NCBI GenBank assembly: GCA_017619585.1 | Contig: JAFZSA010000034.1 | Coordinates: 124,001-188,000, forward strand | DNA length: 64,000 nucleotides | Direction of reading: 5' to 3' | From: Bacteroidaceae bacterium | Lineage (GTDB): Bacteria > Bacteroidota > Bacteroidia > Bacteroidales > Bacteroidaceae | Shown here: piece after piece, positions 17,470 through 28,300 of the stretch | Numbering within the stretch: position 1 is the first letter of the stretch | How the letters are laid out: each line of letters begins with the position of its first letter | Position numbers and translations under genes: made by a program | Notes under the pieces: generated by a model | What the model saw: the letters and a program-made list of their open reading frames with translations, nothing else | The model's database searches: none | What the model was told of the DNA's origin: nothing

Positions 17470-17844
17470 ATGATAAATAAATTGAAGAAAGAAAAGAATC
17501 TCCTTGTAGAAGCAATAGTACAGGGAATGCAGGATAAGAAAGGTAGAAATATTGTTGTGGTGGATCTCTCGGAGATACCTGACACCATTTGTAGGTATTT
17601 TGTTATTGCAACGGGTGGTTCACCCTCGCAGATACAGGCATTGGTACGCAGCGTGGGAGATAAGGCATTGGAAATGGCAGGGCAGAAGCCACTTGCTATA
17701 GACGGTTTGCAGCATGCCCAATGGGTGGCTATGGACTTTGCAGAGGTTATTGTTCACATTCTGCTGCCCGAGGAGCGTGCCTTCTATGATATAGAGCATT
17801 TATGGGCCGACGCAGAGTTGACTCAGGTGCCTAATCTGGATTAA
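17470..17844 (+). CDS. rsfS: Ribosome silencing factor RsfS
   Basis: Binds protein uL14 of the large ribosomal subunit and blocks subunit joining when nutrients are scarce. Family motifs are visible: VVDLSEIPDTICRYFVIATG (about 30-50), SPSQIQALVRSV, and the signature HAQWVAMDFAEVIVHILLPEERAFYDIEHLW (about 84-115). Length 124 is normal. I use ATG 17470 because the frame upstream (to 17350) overlaps the promoter and the tRNA region. It is the first gene of an operon with ftsH (15-bp gap) and cdsA. Confidence 0.95.
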   Translation: MINKLKKEKNLLVEAIVQGMQDKKGRNIVVVDLSEIPDTICRYFVIATGGSPSQIQALVRSVGDKALEMAGQKPLAIDGLQHAQWVAMDFAEVIVHILLPEERAFYDIEHLWADAELTQVPNLD

Positions 17845-17859
17845 TATAATGTAAGAGCT

Positions 17860-19872
17860 ATGAGCAAACAGAAACCCAAACGTCCCCAGTTTAGCCTTAC
17901 ATGGCTTTACGTTCTTATAGCCGTGGTGCTGGGATTCCTTATTGTAAATGGCGGTACCGGCTCATTAATGGACGGTGGCTCTAAGGAGGTCACCTATAGT
18001 CAGTTCAAAGAGTACGTCAGGAACGGCTATGCCAGTAAGATAGTTGTCAATAAGAAAGAGGGCACCTTGGTGATGTATGTTCAGCCTCAGCATTTACGTG
18101 ATGTGTTCCCCACTACCAAGATAAAGCCAGGTGCTACAAGTGTTGTGCAGGCACAATACCCTTCGAATGACAAGTTGGAGGACTTTGTGGAGCAGGAACA
18201 TGAGGCAGGACATTTCAGTGGAGATGTGAAATATGAGAATGGCAGCGATGCCATCTCTAACTTCTTCTGGAGCTTTGGTCCTCTGATTCTAATCGCCCTC
18301 TTTTGGATATTCATCATGCGCCGCATGGGTGGCGGTGGTGGAAGCAGCAGCGGTGGTGGTCCCATGGGTATCTTCAATGTGGGTCGCAGTCGTGCCCAGC
18401 TGGTTGACAAGGATGAGGCTAGCAAGGTAACCTTTAAGGATGTTGCCGGACAGGCAGGTGCCAAGCAGGAGGTACAGGAGATTGTTGAGTTCCTGAAGAA
18501 CCCTGACAAATATACGGAACTGGGTGGTAAGATACCCAAGGGCGCTCTGTTGGTAGGTCCTCCGGGAACAGGTAAGACCCTGTTGGCAAAGGCGGTAGCC
18601 GGTGAGGCAGATGTTCCATTCTTCTCTATGTCGGGTAGTGACTTTGTAGAGATGTTCGTGGGCGTTGGTGCCAGTCGTGTTCGTGACCTTTTCCGTCAGG
18701 CAAAGGAGAAGGCTCCCTGTATCATCTTCATCGACGAGATAGATGCCGTTGGCCGTGCCCGTAGCAGGGGCATGCAGATGGGCGCCAATGATGAGCGTGA
18801 GAGCACGCTGAACCAGTTGCTTACCGAGATGGACGGCTTTGGTACCAACAGCGGTGTTATCATTCTGGCTGCTACTAACCGTGCCGACATTCTGGACAAG
18901 GCTCTGTTGCGTGCTGGTCGTTTCGACCGTCAGATCCACGTTGACCTGCCTGATGTGAACGAAAGAAAGGAAATCTTTCAGGTTCATCTTCGTCCTGTGA
19001 AGACCGATGATACTGTTGATATAGACTTCCTGGCCCGTCAGACCCCCGGTTTCAGCGGAGCTGACATAGCCAATGTCTGCAACGAGGCTGCCCTGATTGC
19101 TGCCCGTAACAGCAAGACTGCTGTGGGTAAGGACGACTTCCTGGCTGCCGTTGACCGTATCATAGGTGGTTTGGAGAAGAAGACCAAGGTGATGACAGCA
19201 GAGGAGAAGCGCACTATAGCTCTCCACGAGGCTGGTCATGCCACCATCAGCTGGTTGCTGCAGTATGCTAATCCCCTTGTGAAGGTTACCATTGTTCCCC
19301 GTGGCCGTGCCCTTGGTGCTGCCTGGTATCTGCCCGAGGAGCGTCAGATAACAACACGCGAGCAGATGCTTGATGAGATGTGTGCCACCCTTGGCGGTCG
19401 TGCTGCCGAGGAGCTCTTTACTGGCCACATCAGCAGTGGTGCTATGAACGACTTGGAACGCGTTACCAAGCAGGCATACAGTATGATAGCCTATATGGGT
19501 ATGGCTGATGAATTGCCCAATATCTGCTATTACAATAATCAGGAGTATAGCTTCCAGCGTCCCTATAGCGAGGCTACGGCTCAGTTGATAGATCAGGAGA
19601 CGCAGAAGATGATAGCCCAACAGTACCAGCGTGCCAAGGATATCCTGAGTCAGCATACCGAGGGTCATGCTCAGTTGGCTCAGCTCTTGGTAGAGCGCGA
19701 AGTTATCTTTGCAGAGGATGTAGAGCGTATCTTCGGTCCCCGTCCCTGGAGCAGCCGTACAGATGAGCTGCTGAACGAAGAAGAGGAGCCTACCCCTAAC
19801 CCCTCCCAAAGGGAAGGGGAAGAGAAAAAGTTTTATTCAAAATTCAAAGATTCAAAATTCAAAAATCTCTAA
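17860..19872 (+). CDS. ftsH: ATP-dependent zinc metalloprotease FtsH
   Basis: Membrane-anchored AAA protease that degrades misfolded and regulatory membrane proteins. Two membrane helices flank a periplasmic domain (about 12-32 and 137-153). The AAA module has Walker A GPPGTGKT (about 233), Walker [13 protein letters not shown], and the [23 protein letters not shown]. The zinc site is HEAGH near 455, with the third ligand in the later helical region. Residues 1-640 look normal. The last 30 residues are odd: [12 protein letters not shown] comes from a GC-rich palindrome, and [14 protein letters not shown] from TTCAAAA-type heptamers. It lies between rsfS and cdsA. Confidence 0.97.
   Translation: MSKQKPKRPQFSLTWLYVLIAVVLGFLIVNGGTGSLMDGGSKEVTYSQFKEYVRNGYASKIVVNKKEGTLVMYVQPQHLRDVFPTTKIKPGATSVVQAQYPSNDKLEDFVEQEHEAGHFSGDVKYENGSDAISNFFWSFGPLILIALFWIFIMRRMGGGGGSSSGGGPMGIFNVGRSRAQLVDKDEASKVTFKDVAGQAGAKQEVQEIVEFLKNPDKYTELGGKIPKGALLVGPPGTGKTLLAKAVAGEADVPFFSMSGSDFVEMFVGVGASRVRDLFRQAKEKAPCIIFIDEIDAVGRARSRGMQMGANDERESTLNQLLTEMDGFGTNSGVIILAATNRADILDKALLRAGRFDRQIHVDLPDVNERKEIFQVHLRPVKTDDTVDIDFLARQTPGFSGADIANVCNEAALIAARNSKTAVGKDDFLAAVDRIIGGLEKKTKVMTAEEKRTIALHEAGHATISWLLQYANPLVKVTIVPRGRALGAAWYLPEERQITTREQMLDEMCATLGGRAAEELFTGHISSGAMNDLERVTKQAYSMIAYMGMADELPNICYYNNQEYSFQRPYSEATAQLIDQETQKMIAQQYQRAKDILSQHTEGHAQLAQLLVEREVIFAEDVERIFGPRPWSSRTDELLNEEEEPTPNPSQREGEEKKFYSKFKDSKFKNL
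19791..19824 (+). repeat. GC-rich palindrome 6 in the ftsH tail
   Basis: CCTACCCCTAACCCCTCCCA then AAGGGAAGGGGAAG, in frame in ftsH, read as [11 protein letters not shown]. Confidence 0.75.
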
Positions 19873-19890
19873 CCGCTAACCTCTAACCTA
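19836..19890 (+). repeat. TTCAAAA and TAACCNC heptamer runs
   Basis: ATTCAAAATTCAAAGATTCA.. forms the 3-prime end of ftsH. After the stop comes TAACCGCTAACCTCTAACCT, the reverse complement of the GGTTAGN units elsewhere. Confidence 0.75.
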
Positions 19891-19927
19891 TTCTCCCTCT
19901 CCTTCGGGGAGGGATGGGGTGGGGCTG
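19891..19927 (+). repeat. GC-rich palindrome 7 (intergenic)
   Basis: TCTCCCTCTCCTTCGGGGAG then GGATGGGGTGGGG, between ftsH and cdsA. Confidence 0.7.
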
Positions 19928-19944
19928 AAAATGTTCAATAATAA

Positions 19945-20787
19945 ATGAAAAACCTTGTAACTCGTACCCTTACCGGTCTAGTATATGTGGTATTATTGGC
20001 TGGAAGTACTATATATAGTCCTGTAACTGCATTTTTCTTCTTTGGTCTTGTTGCAGCTGCCACTCTCTTGGAGTTCGGCACTGTTATGAACAATCATGCA
20101 GGAGCCAGCATGCCCCGTGCTATCAATGCATTGGCAGGCTTTATCCTGGTAGCTGCTGTCTGGCTGTTCTGCATTGGCAGCATCTCGGCTCCCCGTATAA
20201 TAGCCCTTTGGGCATTGCTCCTATTATATATAATGGTTAGCGAATTGTACAGGCATAGTCAGGATTCCATCCGTAACTGGAGTCTTGCCCTGGCCTCTCA
20301 GCTTTATGTTGCCTTACCCTTTGCTTTGCTTCCTCTGCTTAGTATCAGCAGGGATGAGATGGCAGGTAAAATGGTCTATACATGGATTTATCCGCTTGCC
20401 CTGTTTGTTTTCCTTTGGGTGAACGATACCTTTGCATACCTTTCCGGTCTTACATTACACAAATTCTTCCCTTGGAAGCTGTTCCCCAGTGTGTCGCCTA
20501 AGAAGACATGGGTGGGCAGTACGGGCGGCTGTCTCTTTACTCTGCTGGCCAGTGTAGCTATTTGGCATTTTCAGCCTGGCACTCTAAGCTTGTTGCAGTG
20601 GTTAGGCTTTGCTGCTGTAGTGGTTGTCTCCGGAACCTTTGGGGACCTGGTTGAGAGTCATCTGAAACGCCAGCTCGACATTAAAGACAGCAGTCACATC
20701 CTTCCCGGGCATGGAGGACTTCTGGACCGGTTCGACAGTAGCCTTCTGGCTATTCCCTCAGTTACAATTTATTTCTTATTACTATGA
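19945..20787 (+). CDS. cdsA: Phosphatidate cytidylyltransferase
   Basis: Integral membrane enzyme making CDP-diacylglycerol from CTP and phosphatidate, the branch point of phospholipid synthesis. About seven hydrophobic helices. The CTP-transferase signature is clear near the C-terminus: SPKKTWVGSTGG (about 182-193), GTFGDLVESHLKRQLDIKDSS (about 230-250) and LPGHGGLLDRFDSSL (about 253-267). Length 280 is typical. Third gene of the rsfS-ftsH-cdsA operon, 72 bp after ftsH; the gap is filled by heptamers and a palindrome. Confidence 0.95.
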   Translation: MKNLVTRTLTGLVYVVLLAGSTIYSPVTAFFFFGLVAAATLLEFGTVMNNHAGASMPRAINALAGFILVAAVWLFCIGSISAPRIIALWALLLLYIMVSELYRHSQDSIRNWSLALASQLYVALPFALLPLLSISRDEMAGKMVYTWIYPLALFVFLWVNDTFAYLSGLTLHKFFPWKLFPSVSPKKTWVGSTGGCLFTLLASVAIWHFQPGTLSLLQWLGFAAVVVVSGTFGDLVESHLKRQLDIKDSSHILPGHGGLLDRFDSSLLAIPSVTIYFLLL

Positions 20788-20790
20788 TTT

Positions 20791-22242
20791 ATGCGTATAT
20801 TCCTTTTTCTTTTGCTTGCTTGCTATTACCCTTTATGCTGTAAACCACAACCAACTAAATTACCTGTTCTGAGAGTCTATTTTGAGGGAGAGATTCTTCC
20901 TGATATGGACTATTGTAATGGTACCATGCAACTTACAGATACGGATGACTCTGTTGTCCGGTTGCCAGCCAAATTCCGTACCAGAGGAGCTACGGTCAGG
21001 AAATATCTGATGAAGCCCTCGCTCAATATGAAGCTCCGTTCGGAGGATTATACAGAGGAGGCGGATTCGGCACTGCTGGGCATGCGTTCCTGTTCATCGT
21101 GGATTCTGGATGCTATGGCCGTAGACCGCATCTGCATGCGTAACCGTATAGCCTTTGATATATGGAACGAATTCTCGCGTCTGCCGTATGACACCGAGTT
21201 TGATGGGCGCAACGGAACAGAGGGCAGGTTCATAGAATTATATATCAATGACCAATACCGTGGTATTTACTGTCTTACGGACCGCATTAACCGTAAACTC
21301 CTTAATCTGAAGAAATTCCAGGAACAACCTGATGGAGGTGCTCTGGTAAGAGGCGTACTGTACAAAAGTGGTACGCAGAATATCCTGAACCAGAATGAAC
21401 CCTGTTACAGTGAAGACTCCGCAACCTGTGTTGTAGAATGGCATAATGCCTGGGAGTTGTCTTATCCCGAGGAGTATGGAAGTGCTAAGGTCTGGCAACC
21501 TTTACGGGATGCTATACTGAATGGCTATAAAAGCGACTATGTCAAGCGTTATTTCTATCTTCAGAACTTGGCGGACTATCAGATTCTTGTTATGGCGCTT
21601 AGCATCAGTGACAACTGGGGAAACAAGAACAGATACTTCAGCATTCGCAATATCAATAAAGATATCAATGCCTCTGACCCTACGGAATCTGACCGACGTA
21701 AGTTTGTTATAACCCCATGGGATCTGGATACAAGTTTTGGTGGCCATTATGAAGGCGAATGTTACGACGGTAATTATGTAGATTGGCCTTTGGACCCGAT
21801 ATTTAATAACGCGCCTTACCCTTATGGCCCCATTTGCGCAGATGAAGAGTATCTGGCTATTCTTAAACAACGATGGATAGAAGCCAGAAGGGGAGCATTC
21901 TCTCCGTCCTCTATACGCGAAAAGTTGGAGCGCTATCGCGACCTTTTCCTTAGTAGTGGAGCATGGCAGCGTATGGTGGACTATTACGAGAAACAGGACT
22001 TACGTCCCGTGTATGTGTTGGATTTGTCCCATGAGGTATCCTTTATAAATGAGTGGTACCAAAACCGTTTTCGACTGATAGATGCTTGTTTTGGCATCAC
22101 GGATACTGAGGATGAAGTTATAGAAATTCAAAATTCAAAATTCGAAATTCAAAATGATGAGATATACGACCTCGCAGGTCGTAAGGTGCCTCAACTAAAA
22201 AAAGGCGTCTATATCCATAGAGGTAAAAAGATTATCCGTTAG
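20791..22242 (+). CDS. Secreted CotH-like protein
   Basis: CotH kinase family protein. CotH of Bacillus phosphorylates spore-coat proteins; what this one modifies is unknown. It has a hydrophobic N-terminal signal (about 1-17). CotH-fold motifs: KFRTRGATVRKYLMKPSLNMKL near 50-70, GRFIELYINDQYRGIYCLTDRI near 146-167, and the metal-binding-like FVITPWDLDTSFG near 305-317. The C-terminus carries heptamer-encoded EIQNSKFEIQN, followed by the sorting tail IYDLAGRKVPQLKKGVYIHRGKKI. It starts 3 bp after cdsA and is probably co-transcribed with it. Confidence 0.85.
   Translation: MRIFLFLLLACYYPLCCKPQPTKLPVLRVYFEGEILPDMDYCNGTMQLTDTDDSVVRLPAKFRTRGATVRKYLMKPSLNMKLRSEDYTEEADSALLGMRSCSSWILDAMAVDRICMRNRIAFDIWNEFSRLPYDTEFDGRNGTEGRFIELYINDQYRGIYCLTDRINRKLLNLKKFQEQPDGGALVRGVLYKSGTQNILNQNEPCYSEDSATCVVEWHNAWELSYPEEYGSAKVWQPLRDAILNGYKSDYVKRYFYLQNLADYQILVMALSISDNWGNKNRYFSIRNINKDINASDPTESDRRKFVITPWDLDTSFGGHYEGECYDGNYVDWPLDPIFNNAPYPYGPICADEEYLAILKQRWIEARRGAFSPSSIREKLERYRDLFLSSGAWQRMVDYYEKQDLRPVYVLDLSHEVSFINEWYQNRFRLIDACFGITDTEDEVIEIQNSKFEIQNDEIYDLAGRKVPQLKKGVYIHRGKKIIR
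22124..22156 (+). repeat. ATTCAAA heptamer run in coding sequence
   Basis: AAATTCAAAATTCAAAATTC.., read as EIQNSKFEIQN just before the YDLAGR tail of the CotH-like protein. Confidence 0.75.
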
Positions 22243-22249
22243 GTAAGTA

Positions 22250-22285
22250 AAAAAAGGAGTCGGAAAATAACCGACCCCTTTTTTT
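22250..22285 (+). terminator. Terminator after the CotH-like gene
   Basis: GGAGTCGG (22256-22263) pairs with CCGACCCC (one mismatch) around AAAATAA, with A and T runs on either side. Confidence 0.85.
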
Positions 22286-22290
22286 ATATA

Positions 22291-22392
22291 AACCTTCACT
22301 TCGCTCACTTAAACGCAACCTTGAACTCTGTTCGAGCTTGCTCACGTTCGGAAGTGATAGCGAGCTTTCACTTCGCTCACTTAATCGCAACC
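22291..22392 (-). repeat. Structured hairpin repeat overlapping a gene end
   Basis: Minus strand: GTTGCGATTAAGTGAGC, stem GAAGTGA/TCACTTC (22351-22357 with 22368-22374), CCGAACGTGAGC, then a second GTTGCGTTTAAGTGAGCG. The GCGATTAAGTGA part supplies the last codons and stop of the 2245-residue protein gene. Confidence 0.8.
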
Positions 22393-25300
22393 TTTGTTCC
22401 ATTCACAATGTAGAGACCCTTCTGAACTCTGTTGACCTTGCGGCCGCTGAGATCGTAGATTCCATCATTTTGAACTGTGGGTTGTGAATTGTCAATTTCA
22501 CCGATTCCGACTAACTCGTCGTTCACGTAGCCACAGAACAGGACGTAGTCGCCACGCTCAACCTGCCAGTTCAGGATAGGCCATCCGTTGCCGATGGTTC
22601 CATTGCTGTTCCAGCCTTCCCATTTGCTAACGGTGCTGCAGATCTCCTGCTGGTTGGTACCGTCATAGAAGGGATAGCTAATCTTCAGGATAGCACCGCC
22701 GCCAATCAAGCTGTTAGCCTGACTGCCATTGGCCTTACCAGCTGAGTAGCTTGTCTGGAAGTTGTATTCTCCTTCGACAGTGCCAATCATGTCGCCTATT
22801 GTACCATTGCCTAAGACTTCTGCACATGTGTAGCTGTCCTGAATAGTGGTTGTTGACATTACGGTACCGATAAGTGCTCCGGCAGTTTCCTCTCCTGCAT
22901 TAATCGTACCGCTGACATATACACCATTGATAGTTGTGGTAGGTGCATCTTCAGCCTCTGCATCACCCGTACGACCGGCCAGACCACCTACGGAAGCGGT
23001 ACTGCCACCCTCTACAGTGATGTTCCAGAGACCCAGGTTCTGAACGCTACCAACCAGTGTACCGAAGAAGCCTGTCTCGTCTGTGTTATCTGCGTTTGCA
23101 GCAACGGTAACGTTCTTGATGATGTGCTTGTTACCATCCAGGCTGACACGCTTGCCATAACCCTCAGAGAAGCTGTTACCAAAGAAGTTGGCATTAAGTG
23201 GCCACCATCCCTTGCCTGTCATGCTGATGTCATCCATGAGCTTGAAGTAAGTGGTCTGTCCGTCTACCAGTCTGTTCTGCATGCTCTGCAAATCTTCTGT
23301 AGTAGCAATCTGATAGGGATCTGTCTCTGTACCACGACCCTTGGTCTGAAGCAGGGTAGCCTTCATGGTGGCATTGTTCATGTCAAACTCTATGAGGTAC
23401 TTGCCGGCAGGTGAGATGCGCCATGTGCGGTCCAGTCCACGAACAAGACTGTCAACCTTCTGTCCGCTCTCAATCTGCAAATACTGCTCGCTGCTTCCGT
23501 ATCGGGCCTCGGTCCAGCTGGTACGAGTTGTGGTGCTGTAGTTAACCATATCCTCTGTGCTACGACATGCCATGATGCCGAATGAGCAGAATGAGTTGGC
23601 ATTATCCAGAACCATGTCCACGGTGCCTACATACTTACCGTTTCCTACATGTTGCAATGGCCACTGCTCAGTGTTCTTCCAGCGTGCTGTTGCACCGCTG
23701 CGGTCAGTCAGGGTACCTGTTACATATACCTGATTATCCCAGTTGTAACGATCCTGCAGCTTGCAGTCCACAGTACCGTTTTCCAGATCCAATACTATAT
23801 CATATGTACCGTTCAGTGCCTGTAGGTCAGTACCGCCCTCCTGTATGCCGAAGGTATGGATGGCAGGTGTTACGAAGTTGCGGTTGGCATCGTTACACTT
23901 GTAAACGGTATTGATACGACGGAAGTAGAAGCCTGCACGCTGGTATCCCTGGATGCGTCGACTGCGATCCTGTAGGGTAACAGATCCTACCCATTTGCCA
24001 TCAGCATTCTGGCGGAGGGGATACAGGCCACACATGGTGTTGTAATCCCATTCGTTATTCTCGGAATTTTCATCGTAAAGGTCGCCCTGTACGTAGATGA
24101 CACCTCCAATATTAGGATCCTTCATGAGAGTTTCAATCTTCTCTGTTACCTGCTGGTCAGTGAGACTGCCAAGAACAATAATACTAGAGAGCTCGTTGTA
24201 GACATCTGTTAAGTACTCTTCCAACTCTCCTTCCTTTAATCCTTCGGCCATATCGCCGGCGAACTGACACAGATCGTCAAGCTGCTTGTACAACTCTATG
24301 CTAGGCTCTATAGCATTGAATTCATCATTGATAAGGCTGATGAGTTCAAACTGCTTACTTGCATCGTTATTAGTACGAACCTGACCAATATATTTACGGA
24401 TGTTGTCGATGTGAGACGTACTCATGAATCGATCCTGGTCATCTCGCTGAATCTCCAGTAACTCGAGTCTGGCCTCGTACTGTTCCATCATATCGTTGAT
24501 AGCCTGTTGGCTTTCTCCCTGATAGATAAGCTGGAATCCGCCCCATACGGTATGGTTCTTGTTGCGCCAGGGAGTTGCATCGTTTCTGACACCCAGTCTC
24601 AGCGTACCGTCAGTAACAATAGCAAATACGCTCTGTTTGTAACGATTGCCGTTGAAGGCAAAGCTGGCAGTGTAAGTGTTGTCGGGGAAGTATCCGAATC
24701 CGTCTATAAAGACATCCGTGCTACCTGTTTCCTCTCCATTGTGTGGTGCGTCGGGGTCGCTGGTGCTGTCATAGCGGCAGTTCTCTCCGTTGACGGCATT
24801 TTCTTTTTCCAATGGATCGGCATATACACTCATGATAGGCGTATTATAGTTGTTCAGGAAAAGTTTGGCGGGGATAGCATCGGTGCCATCATATATACCT
24901 TCTCTGGCAGCACCGGGACGATGGTAGGCATTGGCTCTTAGCTCATAGATACCATTGGGGATACCTGTAATCTGTTGCTCAACCACGAAGGTAGAGTTGT
25001 AGCCAGCTGCCACGGGGAAGACGTCTGTGAATCCGGCATTATCAACGATGTTGCCGTTCTGCTCATTATCCAGTTGTACGGTCCAACCCTTCCAGTTTCC
25101 TTCGTTGAACTTGGGGTTCTCGATGAATGATGTAACATCCATGCCTTCTGTATGGCTGGCTGATAGAGCCTTTGCCAATAGGGTGCGGGCAAACTGCATT
25201 TCGTCCTGCAATTCCTGAATGCCCAAAAGACGATTCTCCTTGATGTAGAGATAGGTACCGTTGGGGAACTGGTCAGACGGATCGGCCTCTTCTGTCAGAT

Positions 25301-28300
25301 ATGTCTCCAGTTGGTCGGCCTCTTCGCCTTGTAGCTTGTCGTTGTTCTCCTCCCAGTATGTATTGATATCAGCTATGGCAGCATAATATGCCTGATAGAC
25401 AGGAGCGCAGAGCTTAATCATATCGGGCAGGCGGACAGCCTTGTCGGCAGCAGCCAGAATCTGATCCTTGTCTGTAAGGTCCTCTGCACCTTCAATTGCC
25501 TCCTCATATTCCTCCATGAGGGTTGTCTGGCTCTCCAGGCCTTGTACCTCCTGAGCATCTTCTGCAATCTGCTGTGCTATGAGGGCATATGACTCAGCAT
25601 CATTACCTATGTATTCTAAGCGCATACGGTCAATAGCAGAATGGCAGTTTGCATTATGGATCTGGTTACTGAAACCAATGGTAATAGTATCTGATTCGAC
25701 AGCAAAGTAGAGGTAGTTCCAGTACTTGCCTTTGCTGAAATACTTGGCAGTACCCACAGCATTTGATGGAACGTAGGTGTCGTTGGAGAGAAGTGTCTCG
25801 CCCTGACCGTCGTTCAACTTATATTCCAAAGCTTCTGCAGTGATGTCTTTCAGTCGGATTCCGGTACGCAGACCGCCCGTCTCGGCATAGACATAGGTGT
25901 TGCGATTCAAATCCAGGAAGTTATCAGGGGTACCGTAAACTTCCTCGTTGTTGAGCGCAGCGGAACGACTATAACCCTGAACACGCAAACGGTAAACACC
26001 AGGCTGAAGTCCGGCTATACGCTGCCATGTATCGAAAGTCTTGTTGGTATGCTCTGCCAGACCTTCTGTTACGTTAAAGGCAGTACCTTCCCAACCATAG
26101 TTATCTGTGTTGAAGTCGGGGTTCTTGATGCCCTTGACAAATCCATCATAATTCATGTCTTCCTGACCGCAGACGGTACAGAAGCCGTGACTGAACTCAT
26201 GGTCGGGTATAATGACCTCCTTGTTGTTGGAGTATGTGACTGAGGAAGGATCTACAGTGCCGTCGCACAACATCTTTCCCTTGGGATATACCACACCGTG
26301 TCCGTTGGCAAATGGAAGGGGCTTGCTGTCGGCCTCATTCTCGTTATCCAGATTCTGGAACCATGTGATAGAGGACTGGTCGCCGTTGAGCTTGTAGCAG
26401 AGTTCGCCTGACTCAATGATTTCAGAGTCTTCTATGATGAAACCCTGCTCGCCCTGTGTAGCATAGATATTAGAGAAGATACCGTTGCCATGACGTACAA
26501 GCCACATGTCTGCACGGTCATTACCTGAGACTTCAGCACAAGACCAGCAGTTGGATACGCGTGGGCTATTGCTTCCTGCCCATCCTGCAATGGCGGCACA
26601 TTCGGTAGAGCCTTCAATGATACCACTAGAGAAACAGTTCTCTATGACAAGGGATGTTTTACTACCGGAGTTACCGCCAAAGATACCGGCTGCCTGTTTT
26701 CCGGTGGCATATACGTTACCCATGTTACCCAGATTGCGTAATGTTACGCTACCGCTCATCTGGTTGGTACCGCCCACCAAGGCTGCGCACTCACCGGCAG
26801 CGTTGATGGAGCAGGTCTCGTCGAGTAGCAGGTTCTCTATAACAGCTCCGTTACCAGGCTGTCCGAAGAATCCTGTGTAGCTTGTACCATTGACGTGCAG
26901 GTTGCTGATTTTGTGTCCCTGTCCGTCAAAGTGACCAGAATATCTGGCACCAGAACTTCCGATAGGGCTGAACAGATCTGAGTACAGTTCCATATCAATA
27001 TCGGCTGTAAGACGCACATCCCAGTTTCCGCAGTTCTTCTCATTTACCATACGTGATAGCCAATATAGCTTAGAGTCGGTATCTATGCAGTGGAAGCCAT
27101 CAACGACTTCGGCATAGTCCATCTGAGGTGCGTCACAGTTAATACAGAAACCATCTTCAAACTCGTGAGGAGGCAGACTTCCGCCATCGGTGTTGCTATA
27201 TACAACAGAACCCAAAGGAGTTCCATCGCAACTGAGCTCACCATTGGCAAATACCTTGCCACCCTCAATATAATAAGGTACGGGTACAGCATCGGTTCCC
27301 AGTTTCTGATACCAGGAGATAGCTGACTGGTCACCGTTCAGCAGATAGCAGAGCTCGCCTTCTTCAACGGGCTTTTCTGTTGTCCAGTCTTCATAGACGC
27401 CCTGGCCGAATTCTTCCATACCACTGACATCGAAACAGTTGGTGAGGGTAAGTGTACCGGGCTCGTAGCGGATAAGGTTACAGAAGTATTCGAATTTACC
27501 ACCAGCATTATCCATACCGTTGATGATTCCGGTATTCACACAGTTGATAACGGTACTGCCGCCCATGTTAACCCATGAACAGAATGCTGTAGCGGGGGCA
27601 CCGGTAATTTCACCGGTGTTCAGACAGTTGACAAGTTTGATGGAGGGATATGCACTCTGCCCTGCACCAATAATACCTCCGGCGGAGGTTGTGCCGATAA
27701 CGGTTGCCTCATTTATACAGTTCTCAACGGTAAGAGGTGTTGTGGCATTGGTCTGTATTCCACCAATAATACCGCCTACCTGAGCGTTTCCGCAGATTTC
27801 ACAGCTTTTATCGATGATAAGGTTGCGGATGATGGTTCCACCGCGTACGTAGCCGAAGAAACCTACGCCATTCTGAGGCAGATTGAGAATCATGTTCTTG
27901 ATGCGGTGTCCCTGGCCATCGAAGATACCATTGTACTTGTAGGTGGTATTGGGACCAATGGGGGTGTGAGCATTTTCTACACCGCCAAAGTCGATATCAG
28001 CAGTTAGCTTACCATTGATGGTGGTAAGATAAGCTTCGTTGACCATAGCTGTAAACCACTTTACATCAGCAGCTGTAGCCAGAGGTAGGAATCCGTCGGC
28101 ATCAGGGGTGATGTGGTCTTGCAGCAGATTGCCACAGACGGTACACCATCCGTCCACATCATTGTGCTTGGGAGTATTTGAAGTGTTCTCGTTAGAGTAG
28201 GTAAGCTCACCTTCAATAACCGTACCGTCACAGCGTTTGTTGCCATTTCCATATACCTCCTTGTGTGTGCTGAAGGGAACTGGGAAGTCATCCTCGCCTA

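Noticed and set aside
18289..19809. 506-codon open frame on the minus strand
   Set aside because: It is exactly opposite ftsH, whose motifs are complete; the minus frame has no recognisable domain and is a codon-bias shadow.
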